NCBI GenBank assembly: GCA_017934185.1 | Contig: JAGBJY010000029.1 | Location: forward strand, 1-64,000 | Source of the DNA: Bacteroidales bacterium | Lineage (GTDB): Bacteria > Bacteroidota > Bacteroidia > Bacteroidales > UBA932 | Length of the DNA stretch: 64,000 bases | Reading direction: 5' to 3' | Part shown: one piece after another, positions 9,490 through 19,171 of the stretch | How positions within the stretch are numbered: position 1 is the stretch's first letter | Layout: each line of letters starts with the position of its first letter | Position numbers and translations under genes: made by a program | Notes under the pieces: generated by a model | Told to the model about the DNA's origin: nothing | Seen by the model: the letters and a program-made list of their open reading frames with translations, nothing else | Database searches by the model: none

Positions 9490-10479
9490 ATGGAATATAC
9501 CGCAAAGTTTTTAGCGCAGCTGCTGAAGGGCACAGTAGAGGGCGACGAGAATGCCACCGCCTCCAAGTTTGCCAAGATTGAACATGGCAGACCCGGAACG
9601 CTGAGCTTTTTTGCCAACCCCAAGTACGAGCCTTACGTTTACAGCAGCGAGGCTTCCATCCTCATTGTGGACAAGGACTTCCAGCCGCAGCAGGCTGTAA
9701 AGCCCACCCTGGTGCGCGTGGAAAACGCTTATTCGGCCATTGCCGAACTCCTCAAATACACCGCCGACAAAAAGAAGAAGGCCAAACGCCACCGCAGCCT
9801 GAGGGCCCGCTGGTTCCTTTCCACCAAATTTGGCAAGCGGGTGTATCTGGGGGCCTTTTCTTACGTAGGTCGCAAAACGGAAATTGGTGACAATTCCATT
9901 ATCCACGAACACGTGTACATTGGCGACAACTGCAAAATCGGCAAGAACTGCATATTCCATCCCGGGGCCCGCATCTATGCCGGAACCGTCATCGGAGACA
10001 ACGTGATTATCCACGCCGGGGCCTGCATTGGCTTTGACGGCTTTGGCAATGCACCGCGTCCGGACGGCAGCTGGGAGAAAATCGAGCACCTGGGCAATGT
10101 GGTGATCGGCAACGACGTGGAAGTGGGCTGCAACAGCACCATCGACCGCGCCCAGATGGAATCGACCATCATCGGCAACGGGGTGCGCATTGACAACCTG
10201 TGCATGATAGCCCACAACTGCATTATCGGCGACCATACCGTAATGGCGGCCCAGACGGGCATCGCCGGCTCTACGGAAGTGGGGAAATACTGCATCTTCG
10301 GCGGCCAGGTGGGCATTGCCGGGCACCTGAAAATTGCCGACCACACCACCATCTGCGCCCAGGGCGGCGTCATTGGAAATATCCGGAAAGGAGGCCAGGT
10401 AATGGTGGGCTCTCCCGTCATTGACGCCAAGCTGTACATGAAAGCCTACGCCCTCTTCAAACAGGCCGCTATGCAGTAG
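9490..10479 (+). CDS. lpxD: UDP-3-O-(3-hydroxyacyl)glucosamine N-acyltransferase LpxD
   Basis: LpxD adds the N-linked hydroxyacyl chain in the third step of lipid A synthesis. The 329-aa protein has an N-terminal uridine-binding domain (residues 1-100) followed by left-handed beta-helix hexapeptide repeats. The [22 protein letters not shown] segment contains the catalytic His. It shares a run with gpmI (1-nt gap), and lpxC and lpxA follow behind their own promoter. The insert [16 protein letters not shown] at about residue 95 is strongly basic and a little unusual. Confidence 0.96.
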   Translation: MEYTAKFLAQLLKGTVEGDENATASKFAKIEHGRPGTLSFFANPKYEPYVYSSEASILIVDKDFQPQQAVKPTLVRVENAYSAIAELLKYTADKKKKAKRHRSLRARWFLSTKFGKRVYLGAFSYVGRKTEIGDNSIIHEHVYIGDNCKIGKNCIFHPGARIYAGTVIGDNVIIHAGACIGFDGFGNAPRPDGSWEKIEHLGNVVIGNDVEVGCNSTIDRAQMESTIIGNGVRIDNLCMIAHNCIIGDHTVMAAQTGIAGSTEVGKYCIFGGQVGIAGHLKIADHTTICAQGGVIGNIRKGGQVMVGSPVIDAKLYMKAYALFKQAAMQ

Positions 10480-10482
10480 CGC

Positions 10483-10514
10483 TTTGGTGAATTAACAGAT
10501 TTTACGTATCTTTG
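10483..10514 (+). promoter_or_regulatory. Promoter of lpxC-lpxA-wbqC
   Basis: TTTG at 10483-10486, a 20-bp spacer and TATCTTTG at 10507-10514 form a near-ideal Bacteroidota vegetative promoter. Transcription would start near 10520, about 30 nt before the lpxC ATG. Confidence 0.8.
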
Positions 10515-10549
10515 TAAACTATAAGTTAAACAGAGATACGTTTTTTTGC

Positions 10550-11461
10550 ATGTATTGCAATCAACATACCATAAAGAAAAGTTACTATTTTCAGGGAAAG
10601 GGCCTGCACACAGGAACTTATGCCCACATGAAACTTCTGCCGGCGCCCGCGGGCAGCGGCATCAAGTTCCGCCGGACAGACCTTCGCGGAAAACCCATCA
10701 TCGAGGCCCTGGCCGAGAATGTTTCCAATACGGCGCGCAGCACCACCATCTCCCAAAAAGAGACCGTGGCGGTTACCATCGAGCACATCATGAGCGCCCT
10801 CACGGGCCTGGGTGTGGACAATGCCCTCATCGAGCTGGACAATATTGAAGTGCCCATCCTGGACGGCAGCGCAAGCCCCTATGTGAGCGCTATTGTGAAG
10901 GACGGCCTGGAAGACCAGGGTGTCCCACGGGAATACATCAACCTGCCCCAGTCCCTGGAAATCCGCGACGACCGCAGCGGGTCCTGGGTAAGGATTGACC
11001 CTGCCGCAGCCCCCTCGGCCGATATTACCGTAGATTTCAATTCCAAGATTCTGGGCATCCAGAGCGCCCACTGGGACGAACATACGGACTATGCCCGCGA
11101 GATTGGGGTGTGCCGCACCTTTGTGTTCTTCCATGAAATTGAGTACCTGTACCGGAACAACCTCATCAAGGGCGGAGACGTGGACAACGCTATTGTGATT
11201 GTGGAAGAGCCCGTGAACGAAGACCAGCTGAGCAGCATCTCCAACCTCTTCAACCTTCCGGGTATCAAAATCACCGACGAGGGCTATTTAAGCAATTTGC
11301 AACTTCATTTCCCGGACGAATGCGGCCGGCACAAACTGCTGGACCTGCTGGGCGACCTTCGCCTTGCCGGCGGTTACCTGAACGCCCATATCACCGCATA
11401 CAAACCCGGTCATTCCATCAATACCAAGGCAGCCAAGGCCCTGAGGGCCCTGCTAAAATAG
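10550..11461 (+). CDS. lpxC: UDP-3-O-acyl-N-acetylglucosamine deacetylase LpxC, not fused to FabZ
   Basis: LpxC is the zinc deacetylase of the committed step of lipid A synthesis. TIEHIMSALTGLGVDN carries one zinc His, and GRHKLLDLLGDL carries the second zinc His and the Asp ligand. At 303 aa it equals the single-domain enzyme of proteobacteria. In most Bacteroidota LpxC is fused to a C-terminal FabZ dehydratase (about 460 aa); here the stop falls right after the deacetylase, and lpxA starts 13 nt later. A separate FabZ gene lies at 28562-28978. Confidence 0.96.
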   Translation: MYCNQHTIKKSYYFQGKGLHTGTYAHMKLLPAPAGSGIKFRRTDLRGKPIIEALAENVSNTARSTTISQKETVAVTIEHIMSALTGLGVDNALIELDNIEVPILDGSASPYVSAIVKDGLEDQGVPREYINLPQSLEIRDDRSGSWVRIDPAAAPSADITVDFNSKILGIQSAHWDEHTDYAREIGVCRTFVFFHEIEYLYRNNLIKGGDVDNAIVIVEEPVNEDQLSSISNLFNLPGIKITDEGYLSNLQLHFPDECGRHKLLDLLGDLRLAGGYLNAHITAYKPGHSINTKAAKALRALLK

Positions 11462-11474
11462 AAAGAGCGCTACT

Positions 11475-12272
11475 ATGAACAAGATTCATCCCATGGCTTT
11501 TGTAAGCCCAGACGCACAGCTGGGAAATAATGTGGAAGTGGGTCCTTTCGCTTACATCGACGCCAACGTGGTCATTGGGGACGGATGCCATATTATGAAC
11601 AACGCCACCGTACTGAACCACGTGAAGATGGGCCGGGATTGCACCGTTTTTCCGGGAGCCGTGGTGGGCGCCATTCCGCAAGACCTGAAGTTTGAGGGCG
11701 AGGATTCCTGGGTAGAGATTGGGGATCGCGTGAACATCCGCGAATGCGCCACCATCAACCGGGGCACCCAGGCCAGCGGCAAGGGGGTTACCCGTATCGG
11801 CAACGACACGCTCATTATGTCCTACGCCCACATTGCCCACGACTGCCAGATTGGCAATCACTGCATTATTGTGAGTTATGTGGGTCTGGCCGGCGAAACC
11901 GACATTGAAGACTGGGGCATCCTGGGCGGCAAGTCCGGGTCCCATCAGTTCTCCAGAATAGGCACCCACGCCTTTGTGGCGGCTTTTGCCAAGATTACCA
12001 AGGACATCCCCCCGTATGTACTGGCCGGCCGTGAGCCCATTGCCTTCGAGGGTGTAAACCGCACGGGGCTGCTGCGCCGCGGCTTCACCGAGGAGCAGGT
12101 GAACCGGATCAAAGACATCTACGACTGTATCTATTTCAAGGGCATGAACACCTCGCAGGCCCTGGAATACATTGAAGCCAATTTCCCCGTAACGGCCGAG
12201 AGGGACACCATCCTGGGATTCATCCGCAGTTCCCAGCGCGGCATTATCCCCAAACCGCGTCCGCGCAAATAA
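11475..12272 (+). CDS. lpxA: UDP-N-acetylglucosamine O-acyltransferase LpxA
   Basis: LpxA performs the first acylation of UDP-GlcNAc in lipid A synthesis. The 265-aa trimeric left-handed beta-helix protein has hexapeptide repeats from the N-terminus (IHPMAFVSPDAQLGNNVEVG), the catalytic His in AHIAHDCQIG, and a helical C-terminal domain. It lies 13 nt after lpxC and ends one base before the next gene, so lpxC, lpxA and the WbqC-like gene form one operon. Confidence 0.97.
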   Translation: MNKIHPMAFVSPDAQLGNNVEVGPFAYIDANVVIGDGCHIMNNATVLNHVKMGRDCTVFPGAVVGAIPQDLKFEGEDSWVEIGDRVNIRECATINRGTQASGKGVTRIGNDTLIMSYAHIAHDCQIGNHCIIVSYVGLAGETDIEDWGILGGKSGSHQFSRIGTHAFVAAFAKITKDIPPYVLAGREPIAFEGVNRTGLLRRGFTEEQVNRIKDIYDCIYFKGMNTSQALEYIEANFPVTAERDTILGFIRSSQRGIIPKPRPRK

Positions 12273-12273
12273 A

Positions 12274-12978
12274 GTGCTGCTCTCCACGGCATACTTCCCG
12301 CCCCTGAGTTGGTTCGCCCTGGCCCTTTGTCATTCCCGACGTGATCGGGAATCTCCTGTTTTGATAGAGGCCCACGAAAACTACCAGAAACAAAGCTACC
12401 GCAACCGCTGCTACATCCTGGGCGCCGAAGGCCCGGAAATGTTGCAAGTGCCTATTGTACATGGCAGGGAGGCAGAGCCTCTTTCTTCCGCGTCGCTTCG
12501 CGACCCTGTCCGGGCAAATGCTCCAGAAAGAGGCTCTGCCTCCCTGCCGATTACTGCGGTCAAAGTAGATTATTCCACGCCATGGATTCTGCGCACAGAG
12601 CGGGCACTGGCCACGGCCTACGAGTCATCGGCCTTCTTTGAGTATTATGCCGATGAACTTTTCGCCTTGCTGGAAAGCCGGCCTCAAACCCTCTGGGAGC
12701 TGAATCTGGGGCTCGTTCAGTGGTGCTTTCAGAAAATGCACCTAGGGTGCAGCCTGAAGCCCACATCGACCTTCTGCATGCCCGAAACTGTAGCCGATGA
12801 CTACCGCTATAGCATCCATCCAAAAAAGGCCGATACGGTGTTGGAGGACCTGGGCCTTAAGAAACCCTATTACCAGGTGTTCCGCGACCGCCTGGGCGGC
12901 TTCACGCCCGGCCTGTGCATCCTGGACCTCCTGTTCAACGAAGGTCCGGACAGCATTGAGTGGCTTATAAGGCTTTGA
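12274..12978 (+). CDS. WbqC-like family protein carrying two palindromic insertions
   Basis: The protein (234 aa, GTG start one base after lpxA) opens with STAYFPPLSWFALAL and has EAHENYQKQSYRNRCYI, both typical of the WbqC-like family common in Bacteroidota surface-polysaccharide loci; its biochemical role is unknown. Two non-homologous peptides interrupt it. Residues about 20-27 (HSRRDRES) come from a family C palindrome. Residues about 64-92 (EAEPLSSASLRDPVRANAPE and onward) come from a family A palindrome. Both keep the frame, so the protein may still fold. It overlaps the CotH lipoprotein gene tail to tail by 14 bp. Confidence 0.85.
   Translation: MLLSTAYFPPLSWFALALCHSRRDRESPVLIEAHENYQKQSYRNRCYILGAEGPEMLQVPIVHGREAEPLSSASLRDPVRANAPERGSASLPITAVKVDYSTPWILRTERALATAYESSAFFEYYADELFALLESRPQTLWELNLGLVQWCFQKMHLGCSLKPTSTFCMPETVADDYRYSIHPKKADTVLEDLGLKKPYYQVFRDRLGGFTPGLCILDLLFNEGPDSIEWLIRL
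12332..12352. repeat. Family C palindrome inside the WbqC-like gene
   Basis: ATTCCCGA, a 5-nt loop, then TCGGGAAT. Flanks (GTC before, CTCC after) match the family C copies at 19144, 32537 and 38931-39016. It is translated as HSRRDRES within the protein. Confidence 0.75.
12463..12548. repeat. Family A palindromic element (copy A1) inside the WbqC-like gene
   Basis: Perfect 23-bp inverted arms (12463-12485 and 12526-12548) flank a 40-nt loop. The central 38 nt of the loop equal, in reverse orientation, the whole loop of copy A2 in folP (22290-22327). The loop holds an inner hairpin (GTCGC-ttc-GCGAC) and CTGTCCGGGCAAATGC. It contains no stop codon in any of six frames and is translated here as SASLRDPVRANA. 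Confidence 0.9.
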
Positions 12979-14689
12979 TTTCCGTATCCAGCCATTCCAG
13001 GCGGGCATTGTACCATTTGATGAGCCACTCAGTGGCCTCCTCCCAATCCCTGAAGTTGTCGGGCGGATTATAGTAGCCTCTGTTGCCGCGGGGATTTTTG
13101 CCCGCTTTGGCATTGTGATCATAGGCCACCTTGTTGTATTCCTTCATCTTGTTGATGAATGCCGGAATCTTGTCCAAGCGGGGCTTCACAGTAGTCCAGC
13201 GCTCTTTCAGGGCAGCCACAAACTGAGGATCCTGGAAAAGATACTGATAATAAGTATCCTTCTGCCCCCAGTTTTCTGTAGGATAGCCTCCCCTGATTTT
13301 CACAAACCAGCCCAGCGGGCCGTCATTGCTCTGGCTGCTGTAAGGATAGAGGTCCTTCCCGTCATAATAGGGCAGATTGAAGTCGTTGCCGATGTAGGTG
13401 CAATTGCCCAGCGAAAGGTCAAAGTCCCAGACCATGGGCATGAACAGTTTGGTGTCTTTGTCCTTGGCGAAGTAGGTGGAAAGGCGCATGTTGCCGTCCA
13501 CATTCATGGTGAGCTCCTGGACAATGTACTGATTGATGAACGTTTCCACTTCCATCTTGCTCCAGTAGCCCGTCTGCTTGTCAAACTTCTTGTTTTTCAG
13601 GAGTTTCTCCACCTCGTTCACATAGCCCTCAATAAAATTCCGCTGGGCCTGGCTGGGCGACTCGGGATCTTTGTACTTGATTTTCTTGCCGAAGTGGGAA
13701 GACGTGAAATAGAGGTCAGAGTCGTACTTGTCGTCTATCTCCAGGTAGTAGCCGCTGTCGGCTTCCCCGGTCTCGCTCACAGACACCGGTACCTTGTTCT
13801 CTATATCCGTTTCCTTGGCCTCCACCAGCAGATAGCAACCGCAATACTGATTGTTGATGTACAGCTCCACCGCCCTGAATTTAGGGGTCCACGGCATGGA
13901 AACCATGCGGGAGATGCGGAAGGCAACGGCATTGCGCAGGGTGGTGGGGTCCTGGACATCGGCCAGCAGAATCCAGTCTTTGTCCCGGTTCAGGCTGAAA
14001 ATCTTGTTGGCCGGATGCTCCGCCAGCTTCACGCGATAAGCGTTCTTGATACCGCCCTCCGCATTCCAGGAGGTATTGCCACGGCCCTTGATTTTCATGG
14101 CCAGCGGCCCGTAGGAGGTGAGGTCGGAGTACATCTTGGCCGGGTCCTTGAAGCTGATGGTGCCTTCTGTGTACTCCCCATGCTGGATGCCGGATGCGCT
14201 GATGCCGCTGAGCGTAATGTCTACCCGGGGGAAATCGTTGTACGTTTTCACATCCTTGATATTGTAGTCCGGATAGTCGTTGAGCGTTGCACCGGAGTCG
14301 GCCCAGCGGTCCGTGGCAGGGGCAGGCACGGTGATGACGCACTCGGCCACATGGCCGCCGTCTACGGTTTTCACGGTAATGACGGCCGTTCCGCCGGAGA
14401 GGGCCGTTACCTGGCCGTTTGCCTCTACGCTGGCCACCTGGGGCTCCGAGGAAAACCAGTTCACCTTGGGGTTATCGGCATCTGAGGGGGCCACCGTGGC
14501 AAGCAGGCGGAAACTCTCCCCTATTTCCAGGGTCTTCTGCTTGCAGTTCAGCGAAACGCCGGTGACAGGGACCTCCGTCGGCTCCACAAGGGTGGGGTCC
14601 GGATCAATATCCTCGCGTCCGCAGGCCGCTAAAACGATTAACCCAATGGCCGATAAGAAGGCAATCCTCAAAAACCTATTCATGTTCAA
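12965..14689 (-). CDS. CotH-kinase-family lipoprotein with a BIG2 domain
   Basis: The 574-aa precursor has a lipoprotein signal ending LIVLAACG. A bacterial Ig-like domain 2 follows at about residues 40-118 (VTGVSLNCKQKTLEIGESF ... GGTAVITVKT). Then comes a CotH protein-kinase-like domain with KIKGRGNTSWNAEGG, KDWILLADVQDPT, and MVWDFDLSLGNCTY supplying metal-binding Asp residues. CotH proteins phosphorylate proteins in Bacillus spores, but in Bacteroidales these lipoproteins are uncharacterised. It starts 4 nt downstream of the infB stop on the same strand, so it may be read through from that operon. MNRFL at 14683 is an alternative start. Confidence 0.88.
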   Translation of the reverse strand: MNMNRFLRIAFLSAIGLIVLAACGREDIDPDPTLVEPTEVPVTGVSLNCKQKTLEIGESFRLLATVAPSDADNPKVNWFSSEPQVASVEANGQVTALSGGTAVITVKTVDGGHVAECVITVPAPATDRWADSGATLNDYPDYNIKDVKTYNDFPRVDITLSGISASGIQHGEYTEGTISFKDPAKMYSDLTSYGPLAMKIKGRGNTSWNAEGGIKNAYRVKLAEHPANKIFSLNRDKDWILLADVQDPTTLRNAVAFRISRMVSMPWTPKFRAVELYINNQYCGCYLLVEAKETDIENKVPVSVSETGEADSGYYLEIDDKYDSDLYFTSSHFGKKIKYKDPESPSQAQRNFIEGYVNEVEKLLKNKKFDKQTGYWSKMEVETFINQYIVQELTMNVDGNMRLSTYFAKDKDTKLFMPMVWDFDLSLGNCTYIGNDFNLPYYDGKDLYPYSSQSNDGPLGWFVKIRGGYPTENWGQKDTYYQYLFQDPQFVAALKERWTTVKPRLDKIPAFINKMKEYNKVAYDHNAKAGKNPRGNRGYYNPPDNFRDWEEATEWLIKWYNARLEWLDTEIKAL

Positions 14690-14693
14690 GAAA

Positions 14694-17411
14694 TTACAGG
14701 CTTCGTTTGATTTCTACAATCTGGAAGGCTTCGATGATGTCTCCGGGATGGATGTCGTTGAAACGCTCCAGACCACAGCCGCATTCCATGCCGGCAGGCA
14801 CTTCCTTGGCCTGGTCTTTGCCCCGCTGCAGGGAAGACAGGGACCCGGTATACACCACAATGCCGTCGCGGATCAGGCGCACATCGGCCTTGCTGGTGAG
14901 CTTTCCTTCCTTCACCTGGCAACCGGCAATGGTGCCCACCTTGGAAATCTTGAAGGTCTGCTTCACCTCGGCGGTGGCGGTAACCTCTTCCTTCTTCTCC
15001 GGCTCCAGCATGCCCTCGATACCTTCCTTCACTTCGTTGATACAGTCGTAAATAACAGAGTACAGGCGGATTTCAATGCCTTCCTTCTCGGCGGCGCGGC
15101 GGGCTTCGGCGCTGGGACGCACCTGGAAGCCGATAATCACAGCGTCGGAAGCCTCGGCCAGCAAGACATCACTCTCGCTGATGGCACCCACAGCCTTGTG
15201 AATTACATTCACGCGCACCTCTTCGGTGGAGAGCTTGATGAGGGAGTCGGAGAGCGCTTCCACGGAACCGTCCACGTCGCCCTTCACAATCACGTTCAGC
15301 TCCTTGAAATTGCCGATGGCAATGCGGCGGCCAATCTCTTCCAGAGTAAGGTGCTTCTGCGTTTTGATGCCCTGGATGCGGATGAGCTGCTCACGGCGCT
15401 GGGCAATGCTCTTGGCCTCTTTTTCATCGGCCATGATATTGAATTTTTCACCGGCGGCGGGGGCTCCGTTCAGGCCCAGGAGGCTAACAGGCGTGGAAGG
15501 ACCGGCGCTCTGGACCTTCTGTCCGCGCTCGTTGTACATGGCCTTCACACGGCCGTAGTAGCTTCCGGAAATGATGACATCGCCCACATTCACGGTACCG
15601 TCCTGCACCAGCACGGTGGCAAGGTAACCGCGGCCCTTGTCCAGCGAGCTTTCAATGACGGCGCCGCTGCCCATCTTGTTGGGATTGGCCTTGAGTTCCA
15701 GGAGGTCTGTCTCAAACAGCACCTTCTCCAGCAGCTTGTCCACATTGAGGCCCTTCTTGGCCGATATTTCCTGGCACTGGTACTTACCGCCCCAGTCTTC
15801 CACCAGGATGTTCATCTCGGAGAGCTGGCGGCGGATGGTGTCGGGGTTGGCACCGGGCTTGTCTATCTTATTGATGGCAAAGACCATAGGAACACCGGCC
15901 GCCTGTGCATGGGCAATGGCTTCCTTGGTCTGGGGCATCACGGCGTCATCGGCTGCAACAATGATGATGGCAAGGTCCGTCATCTGAGCACCGCGGGCAC
16001 GCATGGCCGTGAAGGCTTCGTGACCCGGGGTATCCAGGAAGGTGATGTGACGGCCGCTTTCAAGCTTGACACTGTAGGCGCCGATGTGCTGGGTGATACC
16101 GCCGGCTTCCCCTGCGATGACGTTGGTGTTGCGGATGTTGTCAAGGAGACTGGTCTTACCATGGTCTACGTGGCCCATTACGGTAATCACCGGGGGACGT
16201 TCCTGGAGGTCTTCCTCGCGGTCGGGCTCCTGCTGCTCAATTTCTTCGGAGAGTTCGGCGGTGACAAATTCCACCTTGTAACCGAATTCCTCGGCCACCA
16301 GCACCAGGGTTTCGGCGTCCAGACGCTGATTGATGGACATCATCATACCCAGGGACATGCAGGCGCCGATGACCTTCACCACGGGGGTGTTGTTCATGAG
16401 GGTGGCAAGGTCGTTCACCGTCACGAACTCGGTCACTTTCAGGACCTTGTTCTCTGCGGCGGCAGCTTCCATCTCTTCCTGTGAACGGATGGCGGCAATT
16501 TCGCGCTTCTCCTTGCGGTGCTTGGCGCCGAAATTGTTCTTCGTGCTTTCGTTCATGCGGGCGTAGGTTTCCTTCACCTGCTTCTGGATTTCCTTCTGCA
16601 TCTCCTCCTGCTCGGCATCGGTCATGGCAGGTTTGAAACGCTCGCCTTTCTTGCGGCCCTTGCCGGACTGAGGGTCGGCTTTCTTGCCGGCATTCTTAGC
16701 GTCGGCGTTCTTCTTGGGATTCTTGTCGGCCTGCACCTTGGTCACGTCCACTTTCTGGGGACCGCCGGCCTTGATACGCTCGCGCTTCTTGCCGCGTTTG
16801 GGGTCAAACTGGGAGAGGTCTATCTTGCCGAGAACTTTGAAAGGAGCAGCTTCCGAAGGGGTCGGGGCGGGAGCGGCTTCCGGCTGAGGTTCTACAACAG
16901 GCTCAGGTTCCACGACGGGTTCCGGCTCGGGCTCGGGAGTGGGCTCCGGTTCGGGCTCTGCAACAGGCTCAGGTTCCGGTTCGGGCTCCGGTTCTGCAAC
17001 AGGCTCAGGCTCTACGACGGGTTCCGGTTCCGGCTCCGGTTCCGGCTCGGGCGCTACAACAGGTTCAGGTTCGGGCTCAGGCACCGGTTCGGGCTTCACC
17101 ACAGAAGACAGATTGTTGCTCTTGATAACGGTAACCCGCTCAGGCTCAAATTCATCCTCTTCATCGGCCTCCTGCTTCTTGGATGCCTTGTCCAGGATTT
17201 CGGTGAGCTTGACGTCCACTTTTTCGGCCGCCTCCTTGAGGGCCAGATCGCCGCCGAACTTCTTGTGCAGTTCGGGGAGATACTCGTCCGACACCTTCAA
17301 GTTCGGATTGGCATCCTCGATGCCGGCGCCTTTGGAATTGAGAAAATCCACCAGGGTATCCAGCCCGATGTTAAATTGTTTGATAAGCTTCGATAGTCTG
17401 ATTTCTGCCAT
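14694..17411 (-). CDS. infB: Translation initiation factor IF-2
   Basis: IF-2 is the GTPase that delivers initiator fMet-tRNA to the 30S subunit. The 905-aa protein has an N-terminal IF2_N helix ([20 protein letters not shown]) and a long disordered Pro/Glu region. The G domain carries [12 protein letters not shown] (G1), DTPGHEAF (G3) and NKIDKPG (G4), followed by the C-terminal beta-barrel domains. It follows nusA after 26 nt in the classic rimP-nusA-infB order. The P-E repeat at about residues 107-182 is unusually regular. Confidence 0.98.
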   Translation of the reverse strand: MAEIRLSKLIKQFNIGLDTLVDFLNSKGAGIEDANPNLKVSDEYLPELHKKFGGDLALKEAAEKVDVKLTEILDKASKKQEADEEDEFEPERVTVIKSNNLSSVVKPEPVPEPEPEPVVAPEPEPEPEPEPVVEPEPVAEPEPEPEPEPVAEPEPEPTPEPEPEPVVEPEPVVEPQPEAAPAPTPSEAAPFKVLGKIDLSQFDPKRGKKRERIKAGGPQKVDVTKVQADKNPKKNADAKNAGKKADPQSGKGRKKGERFKPAMTDAEQEEMQKEIQKQVKETYARMNESTKNNFGAKHRKEKREIAAIRSQEEMEAAAAENKVLKVTEFVTVNDLATLMNNTPVVKVIGACMSLGMMMSINQRLDAETLVLVAEEFGYKVEFVTAELSEEIEQQEPDREEDLQERPPVITVMGHVDHGKTSLLDNIRNTNVIAGEAGGITQHIGAYSVKLESGRHITFLDTPGHEAFTAMRARGAQMTDLAIIIVAADDAVMPQTKEAIAHAQAAGVPMVFAINKIDKPGANPDTIRRQLSEMNILVEDWGGKYQCQEISAKKGLNVDKLLEKVLFETDLLELKANPNKMGSGAVIESSLDKGRGYLATVLVQDGTVNVGDVIISGSYYGRVKAMYNERGQKVQSAGPSTPVSLLGLNGAPAAGEKFNIMADEKEAKSIAQRREQLIRIQGIKTQKHLTLEEIGRRIAIGNFKELNVIVKGDVDGSVEALSDSLIKLSTEEVRVNVIHKAVGAISESDVLLAEASDAVIIGFQVRPSAEARRAAEKEGIEIRLYSVIYDCINEVKEGIEGMLEPEKKEEVTATAEVKQTFKISKVGTIAGCQVKEGKLTSKADVRLIRDGIVVYTGSLSSLQRGKDQAKEVPAGMECGCGLERFNDIHPGDIIEAFQIVEIKRSL
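16865..17093 (-). repeat. Pro-Glu tandem repeat tract within infB
   Basis: About 76 codons encode repeated [17 protein letters not shown] and PEPVAEPEP units. The DNA repeats at 6-nt and longer periods, so slippage length polymorphism is plausible. It separates the IF2_N domain from the basic linker before the G domain. Confidence 0.85.
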
Positions 17412-17437
17412 AGATAACCCCTTTTTTGTTCTAAAAA

Positions 17438-18706
17438 TTATTCTTCAAACTCTGCGCGGAGGATGCTCAGGACCTCTTCCACGGTCTCATCTTCCAGGTC
17501 GGCGCGGGAAGCAATGTCGGCCGGAGAGAGTGCCATGACGCTGCGGGCGGTGTCGCAGCCGATGCTCTGCAGGCGCTCAATCACCCAAGGATCAATGACA
17601 TCCGTGAATTCGCTCAGCAGCACATCGTCCTCCTCTTCCTCGTTCTGAGGCAGTTCGCGCCATACCTCAATTTCACGGCCCACCAGCATGCCGGCCAGCT
17701 TGATGTTCACGCCACCCTTGCCAATGCCTTTCTTCACCTCATCGGCCTGCATGTACACCTTAATCTTGTCTTCGGGGCTGCTGCCCAGGTCGATGCGGGA
17801 GATGCGGGCTGGATTCAGGGCCCGCTGAATCATGAGCTGCGGGTTGGCGGACCACTGGATGACGTCGATATTCTCGTTGCGGAGCTCACGCACGATACCC
17901 ATGATGCGGGAGCCCTTCACGCCGATGCAGGCGCCGATGGGGTCGATGCGGTCGTCGTAGGACTCCACGGCCACTTTGGCACGCTCGCCGGGGACGCGGA
18001 CCACCTTTTTCACGGTGATGAGACCGTCGTAGATTTCCGGCACCTCCATCTCGAAGAGTTTCTCCAGGAACTCATCCGTGGAACGGGACAGCACAATGTA
18101 AGGCGTGGTGTTGTTCTTCATTTCCACGCTCTTGATGATGGCGCGCACAGAGTCGCTCTTCTTGAAGCGCTCGCCGGGAATCTGCTCGGAGCGGGGCATG
18201 CGGAGTTCGTTGCCGTCCTCGTCCAGGATCAGGACCTCGTTCTTCCAGGTCTGGTACACTTCGCCGGTGAAGATTTCGCCCACGCGCTCGGAGTACTTCT
18301 TGAACACATTGGCCTTCTCGATGTCCATGATACGGCCCTGCAGGTTCTGACGGATGTTCAGGATACCGCGGCGGCCGAAGGAGGCCAGGGAGAGTTTGCG
18401 GGTGAAGGTGTCGCCAATCTCGTAGTCGTCGTCACCGGTTTCGGCGGCAATCTCTTCTACGGTAATCTGGGTCACGGGATCCTCCACCTCTTCCACCACC
18501 TCAAAGTTCTGGTAGATTTCGCAGTCCCCCTTGTCCACGTTGATGATAACGTCGAAGTTGTCGGCGCTGCCATAGGTTTTGGCCAGTTGGGTGAGGAACA
18601 CATCCTTGAGCACGCCCAGCATCACGGGACGGTCGATGCTCTTTTCTTCCTTGAAGTCCTTGAAAGCGTCAATCAAGGTTACTTCTTTCTCTTTTTCTTT
18701 TGCCAT
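17438..18706 (-). CDS. nusA: Transcription termination/antitermination factor NusA
   Basis: NusA binds RNA polymerase and nascent RNA to modulate pausing, termination and antitermination. The 422-aa protein has the N-terminal domain, an S1 domain ([19 protein letters not shown], about residues 142-210), two KH domains ([34 protein letters not shown]) and a short acidic C-terminal helix-hairpin tail. It sits between rimP (16 nt upstream) and infB. Confidence 0.97.
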   Translation of the reverse strand: MAKEKEKEVTLIDAFKDFKEEKSIDRPVMLGVLKDVFLTQLAKTYGSADNFDVIINVDKGDCEIYQNFEVVEEVEDPVTQITVEEIAAETGDDDYEIGDTFTRKLSLASFGRRGILNIRQNLQGRIMDIEKANVFKKYSERVGEIFTGEVYQTWKNEVLILDEDGNELRMPRSEQIPGERFKKSDSVRAIIKSVEMKNNTTPYIVLSRSTDEFLEKLFEMEVPEIYDGLITVKKVVRVPGERAKVAVESYDDRIDPIGACIGVKGSRIMGIVRELRNENIDVIQWSANPQLMIQRALNPARISRIDLGSSPEDKIKVYMQADEVKKGIGKGGVNIKLAGMLVGREIEVWRELPQNEEEEDDVLLSEFTDVIDPWVIERLQSIGCDTARSVMALSPADIASRADLEDETVEEVLSILRAEFEE

Positions 18707-18722
18707 GGGTTATTTTGTTTTA

Positions 18723-19133
18723 TTAAAATTCTATGTAGGGTCTCACCGAATTCACCTGGCCCAGGGGCAGTTCCTGTCCTTGCACCGTAACAGCCTCTTC
18801 CGAATACGCCTCCAACACGCCTTTCACCTTCTTTCCGCCTTTGAGCCACACGTCTACCTTAGTGCCGATGGCCTTGAGGAACTGTTTGGGCACTTTGAAA
18901 GGGCGGTCCAGCCCGGCCGATGACACCGTAAGGGCATAATCTTCCACATCCTGGTCAAAGGCCTCGTGCACCACCTTGTCCAGGGCGGCACAGTCTTCCC
19001 AGTCCACAATGCCTTCTTCTTTTTCGATGACAATCTCAATGTCATTGTCGGCGCTCACGGTAACGTCCACCAGGAAACATCCCCGCTCTGCCACGGCTGC
19101 CTCTACGGCTTTGATGATTTGTTCTTTGTTCAT
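18723..19133 (-). CDS. rimP: Ribosome maturation factor RimP
   Basis: RimP assists 30S subunit maturation. The product (136 aa from MNKEQIIKAVEAAVAERGCF) has the N-terminal alpha/beta domain and the C-terminal SH3-like barrel (FKVPKQFLKAIGTKVDVWL). An in-frame ATG 12 nt further upstream (19145, adding MTEH) is open, but that ATG lies inside a family C palindrome whose conserved flank is ATGACAGAG. I therefore prefer 19133 as the ancestral start. First gene of the rimP-nusA-infB operon. Confidence 0.9.
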   Translation of the reverse strand: MNKEQIIKAVEAAVAERGCFLVDVTVSADNDIEIVIEKEEGIVDWEDCAALDKVVHEAFDQDVEDYALTVSSAGLDRPFKVPKQFLKAIGTKVDVWLKGGKKVKGVLEAYSEEAVTVQGQELPLGQVNSVRPYIEF

Positions 19134-19143
19134 ATGCTCTGTC

Positions 19144-19164
19144 ATACCCGGCCCGACCGGGCAT
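19144..19164. repeat. Family C palindrome in the rimP leader
   Basis: ATACCCGG, loop CCCGA, CCGGGCAT (one wobble pair), flanked by GTC and CTGAT. Read on the minus strand it provides an ATGACAGAG stretch that creates an alternative in-frame start for rimP. Confidence 0.75.
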
Positions 19165-19171
19165 CTGATAT

